Shown here one piece after another: positions 23,332 to 36,735 of a DNA stretch of 64,000 nt (positions are counted from its first letter, which is position 1; every line of letters starts with the position of its first letter). The position numbers and the translations under genes were made by a program. The stretch comes from Pterobdella sp. o SKG-2022 (lineage: Eukaryota > Annelida > Clitellata > Hirudinida > Piscicolidae): NCBI GenBank assembly GCA_964035795.1, contig OZ038322.1, positions 9,685,868-9,749,867 of the forward strand. Direction: 5' to 3'. Under the pieces are notes generated by a model, which worked only from the letters and a program-made list of their open reading frames with translations, was not told where the DNA came from and ran no database searches.

Positions 23332-26092
23332 TTCGTAGTTTACTTTTAGTTTAAAAACACAAGCAAACCTAGTGAATTATTTTAAAAGTTATAGGAGTAC
23401 ATTGTGTAGCTTTTCATATTTTATTGTCGTCTTCCACAAAATGATTACTTAAAAAAGTGTTTTTTTGAAATGAGAATGTAAGGTTTTCATACAAAAAGTT
23501 TTTTAGATTAAGTTATAAAAAATATTTAGGTTTTGTTTTCATTAAAACATTTAATTTAAAGAAGTTGAAAATACTTGACTTGATAAAGAAAAAAACAGAC
23601 TTAGTATAGAAGATGAAAGTAATAATGATAAAAAGTTGAAAGTTAAAAAAGGGTTTTAGCTTTACATGGTTGAGAGATTTCATCAAATTTGAAAGATAAG
23701 AAGGAAAGTATAAAACTAAAATTATAATCATTAGAAAAATTTGACGTATTTGAAAATGTTACATATTCGACAAAAATCTTCGTAATTTCCGATTAAAACT
23801 GTTTTTCAAAATTTTTTTGATTTAAAATAAAATTTTTCCCAAAAAAGCAACGGTTGAGAAAAAATCATTGAAGGCTCTCAAGATCGTAAAAAAATGAAAT
23901 ATTCCGAGATGTGTGGATGACCAGGCCATTCAAAAATGAAGCTCCTAGAATAAAGATAGAAAATTAAATAAGGAAAATTCTAATAAACAAGTAACATTAA
24001 CTAAATAAGAAAGTTACGAATTCATATAATGAAAAAAGATTTAGTAATTAAGATAGTTAAAAGATGCAAACTAACAAAAGTTGAAAAAATCTGCATTATC
24101 AGTAATGAAAGAAATTCTCTTAATTTGGCGCAATTAATTGAGAGGCAAATGGCAATGGGTTGATAAGATCGGAGAAAATTATAATAGAAGAAAGAGTGGA
24201 ATATAATAGGATTGGACTCAGAAAGATTATTTTGAAGTTATGATATAGAGATTCCACGTATTAGAAGAAGGATATTTTGAGTACTCTCCAAGTGTAAAAC
24301 GGTTTCTCAATTATTTTTACTGATTTAGCCTTTAGAAATATTATATTTTTTTGAAGAATTTTTCATATCTTTTTATTTCATATTTTACTTTCCAATCTTT
24401 ATAAATAACTGAAATGAACTTTCTAAAAATAGAATATTTTTAAGAACCAGTTTTTTCTAAAAATTCAATTCAACATATCATTCTTAACATTTTCTTTTAG
24501 AATTCCCACGTTTTAGTCTAAATAAGCGGTTTTTAATTAATGATAACATATTTTGATTCTAAATTTCTATATGATAACTTGTCTCAGTATCTACTAAAAT
24601 AACAGAATTGTTTTTTATCCTTTTTTGAAAAAGATTTCAAATATACCAACAAAAACAATCATCAAGTTGAGGGTAAACTTCATAAAATACCAAACACTCA
24701 CACCATTTCTGACCATGCCATGTTTACATCAAAAATATACCAAATTGTACCTTGTAACGATGTATCAATTTAAAAACAAATACAAAGTTTTCATACTCGT
24801 TTATACAACCCATATGATTTTAATAGTTTATAAAATTTCTGAAAGGGGATTATAATCAGCATTTTTCTGTACTTCAAGACCGCTTGATAAACGAATTTTC
24901 TCATTAAAAACCAAACAATGCGATAGACTCAATGACCGTATATCTATTAATAGATTCGATTTGAAAACTGGTTAAATGAGAATATTTCATAAACAATGTT
25001 GAGTTTTACAAATATAATTTATGTACAAATAAATATAATAAAATTGCATTTTTCGGGCATTAAAATATAGAATTTTAAAAATTCATAAAATAGCTGAAAC
25101 CGAAGAACAAATCAAAGTTTAAATACACTCATATCCTTGTCTATCTATGTCGAATGAGGTTTTTTTGGCGCTCTTTAGAAAGCTTATCTAAGAGAAAACT
25201 CACTTTAAGATTTCACACATATTTCCAAACCTTATTCAGTCTTTTTAATATATAAGTACTTCAGGTGTTAAAAATTTGCTTTTTTTTGGTCTGTTTAATT
25301 AATTGTCAATTTGTAATACTCCTGCAAAGCATCCAATATTCTACTTTCAGAACCTTTGCCTAATTAAAGTTCGTATGATACTATTGCACAATTTTACAAA
25401 AATCCACGTGACATAGGCTATATAAAAGGTTGAATTTTTATCACGAATTCTTAATGGTTCATAATTTGAAAGATTTTTCTAAGACGTTTAGGGTGTTATA
25501 TAACAAAATATATAGTTATTGTGTCAAAGTGAAATACTTATTCGTTTAACTTTATGTTAACCGCTCTTAGAATATGTTCTTGCAATAACAACAACAAATC
25601 AAATATTCTTTTGTATGCCTAGCGTACCTTTGAAGGATACAATAGAGAACAATACAATTATAGTTATATTTTAGCCCAGATATAGTGAGAGAAAATCATT
25701 CTCGTTTGATTTAGTTTAATATCTCTCTAAAGAACACAACTTGGAAGAAAAAGACGAAGAAGGTAAAGCTAAAAATAATTTATTGAAAATATATTCAATA
25801 TATTATTTTTGATAAAAACTTCATGACAACATTCAGTTGTTGGCTTAATCAACACTTGAATAAGTAGAGCTACCTGAGAAACTAGATACGTAACTATAAA
25901 CAGAAACACTAAAAAACTGTTTTTTCAAAATACTTCAGTTTAATTGAGATAATATATGAATTTAATGTTCAGTTAACTTGAGTTTTACAGTTAATTTCAC
26001 CAACAAATATAGCTTATCAGTTTTTCAATGCCGATACATTGCATTAAAAATCACTTTAATCTCATAAAAAATTTCATAGCAACACGTTGAAA
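23332..26092. promoter_or_regulatory. Shared upstream region of STRIP and ABCB (head-to-head)
   Basis: 2.76 kb of AT-rich DNA between the start codons of STRIP (minus) and ABCB (plus). Promoters of both genes must lie here unless untranslated exons extend further. I see no convincing ORF or repeat, and I could not assign specific regulatory elements. Confidence 0.4.
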
Positions 26093-29000
26093 ATGGATGA
26101 AGAAAAAGTTGAAACGAAAAAAAGTTTTTTTTCGAGATTCAAGAAAAAACAGAATGAAGAAAAAAAAGAGCAAGTGAAAAGGGTTTCCTTCCTCCAATTG
26201 GTCGGTGCCCATTCTATTCTTCATGCTTTGTGCTCCCACTACTGTTCCTACTACTATTACTACTGCTTCTACTATTACTGCTGCTACTACTCATCCTACT
26301 ATTACTACTACTAGTACTTCTACCGCCACTACTAATAAAAATAATAATAGTTTACGTACTTTGATATTAAGCACAATGGGTTTCAAAAAAACAACACCAT
26401 TAAATGATGGATTCTGTTTCAATTCTTTAAAAAAAAAGTTTACAATTTAAAGTTCAGGTTTTCCACAAAGTTGGATTACGCACTAATGCTCATCGGTTTG
26501 TTAGCCTCTCTGGCCACGGGTACCTCACTGCCTGCTATGGTGGTTGTCTTTGGCAATATGACAGACAGCTTTGTGGATATTGGCAAAAACGTCACTGAGA
26601 GATTGTAAACCACATTTTATATCTTTCATTATGATGAGTGATATGGTTGATATATGTGCTTGGTCTTCATTGTTTTATTATTTTGGATTTTATTTAGACA
26701 GATAGAAGAAAAAGCTTTATGATTAGCATTCAATGTTTCAAAACAAAGTCTGTAAGAAAATTTTAGTAAAATGAAATTGATGTAGGGTTGAGTTGAATAA
26801 TTTAGTTGAAATTTTTTTATAAGCATAGTTGTTTTTTATGTTTCAGAAGCCAGGATGCACCTTCAGTCCAAATCTTGTGAGAAAAAATTTTTTTAAAACT
26901 ATTTCTATAGATGAAAAAGTTAATTTTAAGTCAAGAATTTTTTCAATTTTAATGAAAATTCGAGATTAAATGTTACATTTTCCAATTTTTCAGCATTGAT
27001 GAGAAGATATTTTGGGATAGAATGATAGAGGCAGTTATAAGCTATTTGAGTGAGGATTTCATTCAATAAAAAATTTACATGTAATTTATTTAATTTTATT
27101 CGAATGAATACTTAACTAATTGAAGTTTGTATGAGCTGAGGTTTTTAACATTAATCAAAGTTGATTATACTGCTGTACATGTCTTAGTAACTGGGATTGA
27201 CAGCGGTAAGCTTAAACTATTAATTACTTTTATAGAATAATTCAAGTAACTTTTCAGAGACATCTTATGTATCTTTTGTGTAGCAATTAAACTTTGAAAA
27301 CATTACTTGAGGATTCATACATTTATTTAAAAGAAAAGCTATAATTTTCGATAAGTAACGTTTTATGATAAGGCTATCCTTGTGAATCCTCAATTGATGT
27401 TTCTAAAGTTTAAAAGTAATTCATAAAAAAAGCCATTTATTTAGGAAAAATTTAAATGAATTACCAACCCAAGCTTACGTCAAACTTGAAATTATTGTGC
27501 TCAAGATCTATTGTTCGCACACTTGGGCAGCTTACCTTGATGTTTTATAATAGACTCTTGCCAAGTCAAATGATAACAATATCAGTTTTTCAATTGGAAT
27601 ATAATGTTGTATATTTTAAAACAAAAAATTTGCTTTGAGTCCAGTTTAAAGTCTTATGTCCAGAATTGATTTTTTTGAATATTTCGCAAGTATATATATT
27701 ATTTCTAAATAATTTTTTTCATAGACATCGTATGTTCTCATGTAAACTTGAATTTTACCAGTAAAACTTCAAATTATGAGGATTTATAAGAACACGTAGA
27801 GAAAATTTTTATTTAGCTAAAATTTTCAACAAGTAAAACCTTGTCATAATTCTTTAGCTAATGAATTATGACAAGGTTTTACTTGTTGAAACTTTTTTCT
27901 ACGTGTTCTTATAAATCCCCATAAGTGAAAGTTTTACTGGTAAAATTATGTCTAGATAAGCCATACAACTACAAAAATTCATTTAAAAATTTTGATAAAT
28001 ACATACTAAATAATTATGAAAGGTATTTGGTTTATATTTTAATTTTTTTTCACAATAAGATTTTTAGAAAAAGTTTCATTACTATTCTTTAATACGGTCA
28101 ATTTTGAAACTTTTCTTGAATTTATACCAAAATTTTAAATGTTTTTCATCCCATAAAACATCTTATTTAAACATTCAAATAATTAATAATAAGCCCTATT
28201 GTTTTCATTGATTGTTTGACTGAAAGTATCGAGCAATTTATAAAATCGATACTTAACTGAAGATTCATTGATAATACATAAAACACTGGCAGTAATAGGT
28301 GCAGTGGTGCTCGTCACTGGCTATGTGCAACTCATCTGCTGGTTGACTGTCTCCTACAGACAGTCTTTCAAAATCAGAAACAACGTTTTTAAGGCTATCT
28401 TACGTCAAGATATCGGATGGTTTGATACTAACGATGTGGGTACTTTAACTACGAGGCTGTCAGCGTTAGTATTGATTTAAGCAAAACATAATTAGTGTTT
28501 TACGGATCTTTTTTCAGGATTATTGTGTTTAGGCAGTCACATTTTTAACTTTGATAAAAACAGCCAATATAGCTGTATTTAATTGGAGCTTAAAAAGCTT
28601 TTGGTGAAAACTCGGTTTTGAAGATAATTAAAATTAAACCAACATTCATAAACTATTGATTTTCAATCATATTTAAAATATTAACTGTTCAGTGAACAAA
28701 ACTTACATAAGTTGTATCATTGACTCCGTTAAAACTTAAAAAACCATTCAAATTATGTTTAACAGGATAAAATTCAATCAACTATTTGGTTTTTTTAACT
28801 TATAAAAATATGAACTAGTTATGAAGATGAAAAAAATTCATTTGTTATTATTATTTTTAAAGTAAAATTATCAAGTTGTTACTATTTGTTCTTTAACTTT
28901 ATTGTCACTTGAGTCAAACTTAAGAGATAAAATATATAATATGCGTGCAGTAGACAAAGTTCTTTGGTCTAGGATTAATAAATTGTTCTCTAGATAATAA

Positions 29001-32000
29001 ACTCAGTTAATGGTTCATCTTGGTTAAATATTTTAATCTTCAAGCTATTTGAGTTTTAGTCAAAAATGTGCTAACGTTTTAAAGTAAGGCTTATAGAGAA
29101 TTATAGCTTTTGTCTAATTTCTTACATTTATTAACAATAATTTTCAAAGACAATTCAAATCAGTCTTTTCATTAACTGAATAACACGAAGCTTTTCAAAT
29201 CAAACATAAATCATAAATGGAAGTGTATAAAAAAATTTGTATACTTTACATGCTAAGGTTAGTTCAGCTAGCAAAAAATTTCATGGTGTTAATGAAAGTG
29301 TTTTATTTCAATTTTTTTCGCATTAAATTAAGTTAGTTATTCATTAAATTTAAATATAGTTGAATGAAATTTTAATTTTCAGAGACGTTAATAAAATACA
29401 AGAAGGCATAGGGGACAAAATGAGCACATTTTTTCAATGGATATCTTCTTTTATTTCTGGAATTATCATAGGTTTTGTCAAAGGCCCAAAGTTAGCAGCT
29501 GTTGTCATTTCAATTTCTCCGTTATTAGCTATTTCAGGAGGGTTAATGGCCTATGTAAGTTTAAATTAAATCTAGCTCTAAATGTCTTTCAACCATAAAA
29601 ATACTTTTAGATTATAAGCTCAGCGACAAACAAAGAGTTGGAGGCCTATGCAAAAGCCGGCTCAGTGGCGGAAGAAGTTTTTTCAGCCATTAGAACCGTT
29701 GTGGCTTTCAGTGGCCAAGAAAAAGCTATCGAAAAGTTTCATGACACTTTGATGGAAATATTCTTAACAAAAATAATTTATTTTCAAGGTACTCTAAAAA
29801 CCTGGATAAAGCAAAAAGACAAGGCATCAAGAAAGGAACCTTATCAGGAATGGCTTTGGGTGTTGCTCTAGGCATAATATTTTGTTCTTATGCCTTGGCC
29901 TTTTGGTATGGAGGGGTGCTTATAAGGTCGGAAGAAATGACCACTGGTGAAGTGTTTACGGTGGGTTTTCTCAAATTTAAGTCTAAAAAATTTATTTATA
30001 TTTTATAAATATTTTTTTAGGTGTTTTTTGCTGTAGTTATAGGAGCATTTTCATTAGGAAATTGTGGTCCTAGTCTTCAAAGTATAAACGCCGCAAGAGG
30101 GGCTTCATACTCTCTTTGGGAAATTCTAGATAGAGTTAGTTATAATTAAGATTGTAAGTTAAAACACACTTTGAATTGTTCTTATTAAAAAACTTTCATC
30201 TCTATTGATATTCATCAAACAAATTTTTTTGATTCTACTGAAACTGTTGTTCCTATGTTTGAAAAACACTGAAACTATTATAAGAAGTGTTTTGATAGGA
30301 CCGAATTGAGAAAATAAAACATTGAAGGCGTTACTCAGACCGTTTCTCAAATTTCCCCACTTCCACTAGAGTGTGAAGATCTAAAACAACTAGTTTCATT
30401 TTTTGCTAACACCTTATGTAAAGCTGGACTTATTGGAAAGTATAACTAAATTTTTAGAATGAATAATTCCAATAAGAACTATTCATAAGATTGAAGGTAT
30501 TTTATAAAACATGTTTCATTTTTTCTTTATTTTTAAAAGTTTATTGCTCACATTGTGCTGATCAGTGGAACCGTATGACGTGCTATAAAATATTAAATGC
30601 CTTCATAAATACTCGGTTGAGCTTTTAATATTTTTTCACACTTAATATTTCGATATTGGAAAAGATCTTTGAGTTGATTTGCTTCTCCAACCTTGTATCT
30701 GAAGCTACATTTATTCCGACTAAGGTTTACTGACACTCAAAGATAGAGATTTCGAAGCAAAATAAATAAAATAAACAGATTTTAATTTGAATGAAGAATC
30801 CTTTCACAGCTAATGTCTATTATAAAAATATTATTTATATCGTTGTATTTTTTTATACGTTGGATAGCTAAATAAAACATTTTTCTATTGATATATTTCA
30901 GGTTCCTGTGATAGACAGTAGTTCTAATGAAGGAAAAATATTAGACTCTCTCATCGGGAATATTGAGTTCAAAGACGTTCATTTCAACTATCCTTCAAGA
31001 AAAACCATTCAGGTTTCAATTTAAATAACATCTCGTTTCATTTTCAGAATATAATATAAATACGGAAAAATTTTTTTCTTATTTCTTATAAATCAGACAA
31101 ACGTAAAAACCCATTTATTAACATTTGAGTTAAACATGATCTTTTTCATTATATTTGATATGTATAGAAAGCTCCACGAAGTAGAAGTTAAATCTAATAA
31201 TGCCTGCATTGATATTTATGATTGTCATTTATGATGTAATAGAATGAATCAAATCCATAATCCTGAACATCAATTGAACAATAAAATAATACATTCATTG
31301 CTATTTTTGATACTTAACTTTTGAAGTTAACTTATTATTAACTACTTATTATTTTTATGTTTTTTTATTGCTCATAATTTTCTTTAAATATTAAAAAATT
31401 ATTCGCAAAAATGACACACTTTGGAACAGATTTTGAAAGGCTTAAAAATGAAACTAGACAAAAGCCTGACTGTGGCTATAGTGGGGGAAAGTGGATGCGG
31501 TAAAAGCACAGTAATACAGTTATTGGAAAGGTTTTATGACCCAGAAAAAGGCCATGTTTTGATCGATGGTGTCGATATCAAGGACATGAATATTAATTGG
31601 CTGAGGCAACAAATAGGTTATAATGGTTCTAAACTTGAAACATAAAGAGTTTCATTAAAATAGGATATGTTGCTCGAATCGACTTTTAAAATGTATTCAA
31701 GTTCAGATTTTTTCGATCTTGACATCATATTTGTTTAGGTTATTTTTCAGTTTTGGTATTAATATATTTCAAAATTTCAATTCACGAAAAAACTATTTTT
31801 GAAAACTAAGGAAAAGTTATATGATTTTAATATGTTAAAAGTTTTTTTTTGTTTTAAGCACCATCTATTATTCGGAAAAAAACTCAGTAAAAACAGAAAC
31901 TTCAAAATATTTGCTCTTTTGATTGATTAGTTCACTTATTGAGCAACGTTTGATATGAATTAAACCATAACTCTCAGGCGTTGTCAACCAAGAACCTATA

Positions 32001-35000
32001 TTGTTCTCCACGACGATAGGGAAGAATATATCTTATGGCATTAACCAAGAGGCATCACAAGCCAAAATAGAGGAGGCAGCGAAAAGAGCCAATGCTCACG
32101 AATTCATTATAAACCTCCCAAAAGTTGAAATCATAACCATTTAACATTTGAATTTTTAACTATAATTATACTATTTTTTATTTTTCAGAAATATGACACT
32201 TTGGTGGGAGAAAGAGGCGCGCATTTGAGTGGAGGTCAAAAGCAAAGGATCGCCATAGCAAGGTCTCTCATGAGAAACCCCAAAATAATGCTGCTGGATG
32301 AGGCTACTTCTGCTTTGGACAACGAAAGCGAATCTATCGTGCAAGCTGCTTTAGATAAAGTAACTACACACATATATTAAATAGAATGATATTTTAAAAT
32401 TATAATATATTTTTTGAATATTTGGGAAATCACATTGTTAAAACTTCATGTTTTTATATTATTTGAAGCTGTGTATTTGAATTTTAATTTATTGAAATAT
32501 CTTATTCGGTTTAAACTTCAAACTTTGACAAAATTAATAAACTTTTATAAAATTGGCTTGAAATATTTGTAGGTAAGATTCGGTAGAACGACTATTGTGG
32601 TCGCTCACAGGTTGTCGACTATAAGAAACGCTGACATAATTTTTGGCATAAAAGATGGTGTAGTTTATGAAAGTGGAAACCATGAAGAGTTGATGGATAA
32701 AAAAGGAATCTATTATGCTCTCGTCACCAACCAGGTAAATGATCTTTTATTCAAGTGTCAAGTATTTAATTTTCGATGATTTCTCATGTTTTTCTATGCA
32801 GGGTGGTGACCGTAAAAGAGAAAAAGGTTTTATATTATTTTGAACATGGTTTAACGTCTGCCCATAAAGTTATATTCATTTATGTATAAAATCAATACAA
32901 CAAAATATGAAACAAAAAACAGCTCATTCGGAAGCTGATACGGAGGATGAAGATATTGAAGAAAGCCTTGAAGAAGTTGATCTCAAAAGAACTATTAGTA
33001 TCCGAAACTCTAAAGCTAAAAGAAAACGAACATTTTCAAAAGTTAAAAAGACTGAAGAAGAGGAAGAGATTGAAGTAAGCATATTATAAAAACTTGAGTT
33101 TTAATCAAAATTTTCAACTTCTGAATAACATGAATAAGTATAATGTTTGTTGAAAATTTTAAAAGAAATACAAAGATGTGTCAATTAAAAGACTGATGGC
33201 TTTAAACAAGCCCGAATGGTACTTCCTAGTTATGGGCAGCATCGGTGCATTGATACATGGAGCCATACAACCCTCGTTTGCGGTTCTTTTTTCAAAATTC
33301 ATCGAGGTCATTTAGTTTACTCAAATTAATTTATAAATGAAAAATTAAAAAGTTCATATTTCCAAACAAATTTATATTTGAAGGTGTTTATAGATGAAGA
33401 AAACATGGAGAGCAGAGTAGCTTTGATTGCAGGGTTGTTTGCAATCATCGGACTCATAGCTTTTTTATCCATGCTTCTTATGGTATATATTTATCATGAT
33501 CAATGCAAACATTAATGGTTTTTATGTTTCAAGAGCTCAATGTTTTCTATCTCTGGAGAGAGATTGACAAAAAGAGTGAGAATTTTGTTGTTCAAGCACA
33601 TTCTCAAGCAGGTAAAACGAATATTTCGCATTGAAATCATGCTTATTTAAAATTGTGATGTTTAACAGAACATTGAATTCTTTGATGACAATAACAATAG
33701 TGTCGGTGCTTTGGTAACAAGACTTTCCACCGATGCTTCTGCCATTCAAGGAGTCAGTAACTTTGTTTCCAATTTATTCTTTGAATTATTCAAATTCAAT
33801 CTTCTTTTTCAAGGGAACTGGTGCTCGTTTGGGAATGTTTTTCCAAGCAGTGTCAAGCCTTGGTGTTGGTATCATCATTGGATTTGTTTACAGCTGGAAA
33901 ATGACTCTTCTGGTATTGGGATGTATGCCGTTGTTATTAATTGGTGCTATGCTTGAAATGAGGTTAACTAAAGGATTTTCTGGAGAAAACAATGCTGCTC
34001 TTGATAAGGCTGGAAAAGTGAGAAGCCCTAAAGACTATGTCAAAATAAATTTTAAAGAAACTTATAAAATTTTTTGTAGATTGCTACAGAAGCTATATCA
34101 AATATCCGAACAGTTGTTATATTATGCAAAGAAAAACATTTCTCTAAAATATATCATGACAGTCTATATGGCCCCTACAAGTAAAACTTCAAAATATTTT
34201 CATGAAAATGAGTAGAACTGGTACTTTTATTAATAAATCATTTTTTGATGTTTTAAATTAATTTTTTCATCAAAGTTATTCTTTGTAATTTTTCAGACAC
34301 AACCTTCGCACCGCCCACTTTACGTCTTTCAGTTATTCTCTGTCGCAAAGTTTAATCTATTTTTGTTATTCGGCTATTTTCGCTCTTGGAGGTCACTTGG
34401 TGAGAATCAATGACCTCAGCTCTCAAGACATGTTTTTGTAGGTTTCAATTAAAATAATACTTTTAGTTTGAATAATGTAATAGAATGATGAGAATATTAC
34501 AATTCGATAGAATACGTCATAATATGAAGAAAATTTTCCTATAAGAATATTTTCACAGAATAATGGAATTATTTTTAAAATTATAAATTATAAATAAATT
34601 ATAAATTATATATATTATGAAAGAAATTATAAATTATGATTATATATATTTCTTATATATTATGTCGGCCCGCATAGCTCAGCTGGTAGGCGTTAGACCA
34701 TTTATCTAAAGTAACCGGATTCAATCCCGCGTGGGCCGACAATTATATACACAAGGAGTAGCGCCCTGTGAAACATCTCTTAAGCTAACGAAACCCCAAT
34801 ATGGGGCGACTGAAAGTCGATCTAAAAAAAGAATACATTATATAATATATATATATATATACATACAATATATATTTATAAATATTTTTAGAATTATAAA
34901 TAAATCTTAGACTATTTTATTGTATATTTATTTTTTGGAACTTAATTTTTTCAAGAGTGTTTGGTGCTATAATTTTTGGGGCAATGGCCATGGGACAAGC

Positions 35001-36398
35001 AAGCCAGTTTGCACCAGACTATTCTAAAGTCAAAATATCTCTTGGAAGAATATTCACATTGCTCGATAGTGAACCTTCGATTGATATTTATGCACAGACT
35101 GGTATTTCACCAGTAAGTTGTTCAAAATAAATCAAAATAATTTTTTTATTTCATAAAATTGGTCATATTTTATTAAAATTATTTCGGTTTTGACGAAAAG
35201 GAAAAGATAGAAGGAGTAGTCAACTTTACGGACGTTTCTTTCGCTTACCCATCAAGAAGTACTGCAGTTGTTTTGAAAGATTTCAATTTGAAAGTTGATC
35301 CTGGTACTAGTGTTGCTTTAGTAGGATTTTCAGGCTCAGGAAAAAGTACCACAATTCAATTGTTGGAGCGATTTTATGATTGCCTCAGTGGATCGATTGT
35401 GGGTTACTTTGAACATAATTTGAAAATATTTCAACTAATATAAACCTATTACTTGAATGAAATAAAAATACTCTGAAGATGGTAGATCATTACAATATAA
35501 AATCTGTCAACGTATTGTGGTTACGATCGCAAATAGGACTTGTGCAGCAAGAGCCCATCTTATTCGATTGCAGCATTAGAGAAAATATTGAGTATGGAGA
35601 CAACTCTAGGAGCGTGAGTTTTTAGCAAAAAATTTATAAATGATTTTGAAATAATTCTCAATTATTTCAAAAACCAGGTTTCAATGGACGAGGTGATAGA
35701 GGCCGCTAAAAGAGCAAATATCGCAAACTTTATTAAAACCCTTCCAGAAGTATGAAAATTTTTTTTGCGATTTTTTAATGATATATTTTAAAATATTTTA
35801 TCATTCATTTTTTTATAGGGCTATGAAACGAACGTTGGCGACAAAGGCGTTCAAATGAGTGGAGGTCAAAAGCAAAGGATAGCTATTGCTAGAGCTCTCA
35901 TCAGAAATCCAAAAATACTTCTACTTGACGAAGCTACTTCAGCTTTGGATACGGAGAGCGAAAAAGTAACGAGATAACTTTTATTATGATGCTCTTTAAT
36001 TTTTGAAGCTAACTGAAGAAGGTTTCAAAATAGAATTAAAAATTATAAGATAAAAACAAATTTATGTACTGAACACAAACAAAAGTGTTTTATAGCAAAG
36101 CTTTGATACAAACACAAATTTGTGAACAATCGTATTTAAAAATGTAGTACATTTATTATTTACTAATTGATGTCTATAAAGTATATTAAAAAAAAATATT
36201 TTTTAGGTGGTGCAAGAAGCCCTACAAAAAGCCCAAGTAGGAAGAACTAGTATAGTAATTGCTCACAGATTGTCAACGATCCAAAACTCCGATTGCATAT
36301 TTGTTTTCAATAAAGGACAAATAGCAGAGCTCGGAACTCATACAGAACTAATCGCTAAAAAAGGAATTTACTATAAACTCATAGAGAGCCAAGGATGA
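26093..36398 (+). CDS. ABCB1: ABCB-family full transporter (P-glycoprotein/MDR type)
   Basis: ATP-driven exporter of lipophilic compounds in the plasma membrane, arranged TMD1-NBD1-linker-TMD2-NBD2; 1267 codons (human about 1280). Exons: 26093-26200, 26453-26604, 26847-26876, 26994-27049, 28293-28464, 29383-29554, 29611-29735, 29789-29960, 30021-30134, 30902-31012, 31430-31616, 31978-32123, 32189-32359, 32573-32734, 32802-32826, 32923-33074, 33166-33306, 33384-33482, 33534-33611, 33669-33752, 33814-34017, 34080-34180, 34297-34437, 34956-35112, 35201-35398, 35479-35613, 35678-35749, 35819-35965, 36207-36398. NBD1: Walker [11 protein letters not shown]-loop VVNQEP, signature LSGGQ, Walker [14 protein letters not shown]-loop AHRLST. 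NBD2: [38 protein letters not shown]. All catalytic residues are kept at both sites, so it looks active. The small exons 3 and 4 (first extracellular loop) rest on splice phase only. AATAAA lies at 36560-36565. Substrates cannot be inferred; symbol given by family only. Confidence 0.93.
26236..26350. repeat. TAC/ACT trinucleotide repeat
   Basis: Imperfect (ACT/TAC)n array in the first intron of ABCB. It yields Tyr- or Thr-rich open frames that are artefacts of the repeat. Confidence 0.8.
27166..27590 (+). repeat. Dispersed repeat family R1, copy split by an insertion
   Basis: Left part (ACTGCTGTACATGTCTTAGT, ACTGGGATTGACAGC) at about 27166-27230 and right part (ACCAACCCAAGCTTACGTCA, GCACACTTGGGCAGCTTACC, CAAGTCAAATGATAACAATA) from about 27427. 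Together they match the uninterrupted copy at 19331-19575. The ~190 nt between them contain the inverted-repeat element at 27290-27412. TAATTC occurs on both sides of the interruption and may be a target duplication. Confidence 0.6.
27290..27412. mobile_element. MITE-like element with ~30-nt inverted ends
   Basis: Left end AACTTTGAAAACATTACTTG followed by AGGATTCATAC, and right end GTGAATCCTCAATTGATGTT followed by TCTAAAGTTT, are imperfect inverted repeats. Total about 123 nt, AT-rich, no ORF. A partial copy lies at 4697-4787. It appears inserted into a family R1 repeat within an ABCB intron. Confidence 0.65.
27722..27956. repeat. Long near-perfect palindrome (fold-back element)
   Basis: Two arms of about 90-115 nt face each other around a short loop near TTTAGCTAAT at 27852-27862. 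Matching arm segments include TTTTACCAGTAAAAC, GGATTTATAAGAACACGTAG and CAACAAGTAAAACCTTGTCA with their exact reverse complements on the right. The left arm has a ~20-nt insertion near its outer end. No coding potential. The transcript of this ABCB intron would fold into a long hairpin. Confidence 0.85.
34664..34826 (+). mobile_element. tRNA-derived SINE, most complete copy
   Basis: The head (34664-34740) folds as a tRNA: acceptor strands GTCGGCC/GGCCGAC pair over 7 bp, the A box is TAGCTCAGCTGGTAG, anticodon stem TTAGA/TCTAA, B box GGATTCAATCC. It lacks one D-loop base and has C instead of U at position 33, and is followed by the SINE body with TAGCGCCCTGTGAAAC and CCCCAATATGGGGCGACTG. Located in an ABCB intron beside an AT-rich low-complexity stretch. 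I call it a SINE, not a working tRNA gene; head resembles tRNA-Lys or tRNA-Asn. Confidence 0.75.
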
Positions 36399-36735
36399 TA
36401 GTAATTACGTCTTTCAACTTTGCAAGTTTTTCCCCCATCATAACTTTTGGATGATTTTACATATAATTTATTGAAAAAAATATTAGAAAAATATTTGACA
36501 ATCAAAACTTTATGTTTAAATTTATCTTAATTTTTTTTAATCACAGAACTTGAAATTTTAATAAACTTGATAAAAATGGCTCACTCTAATGAAATAATTC
36601 ATACAAAAAGCTTCAATCATTTCAAAATAACCGGTTTAAAAAACAGAAAACCAAAGTCTGTGCTCTGGTTGTTGAGTTATCTTGCCAAATAGTCTTATAG
36701 CTTCGAAGAAAATTATATAACTTAATCTCAATCAG

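Noticed and set aside
26205..26450. Thr/Tyr-rich ORFs in ABCB intron 1
   Set aside because: Translation of a trinucleotide microsatellite; it falls between the first two well-supported exons.
34664..34740. Functional tRNA gene
   Set aside because: Acceptor and anticodon stems pair, but position 33 is C, the D-loop lacks a base, and the same head is followed by a repeated SINE body.
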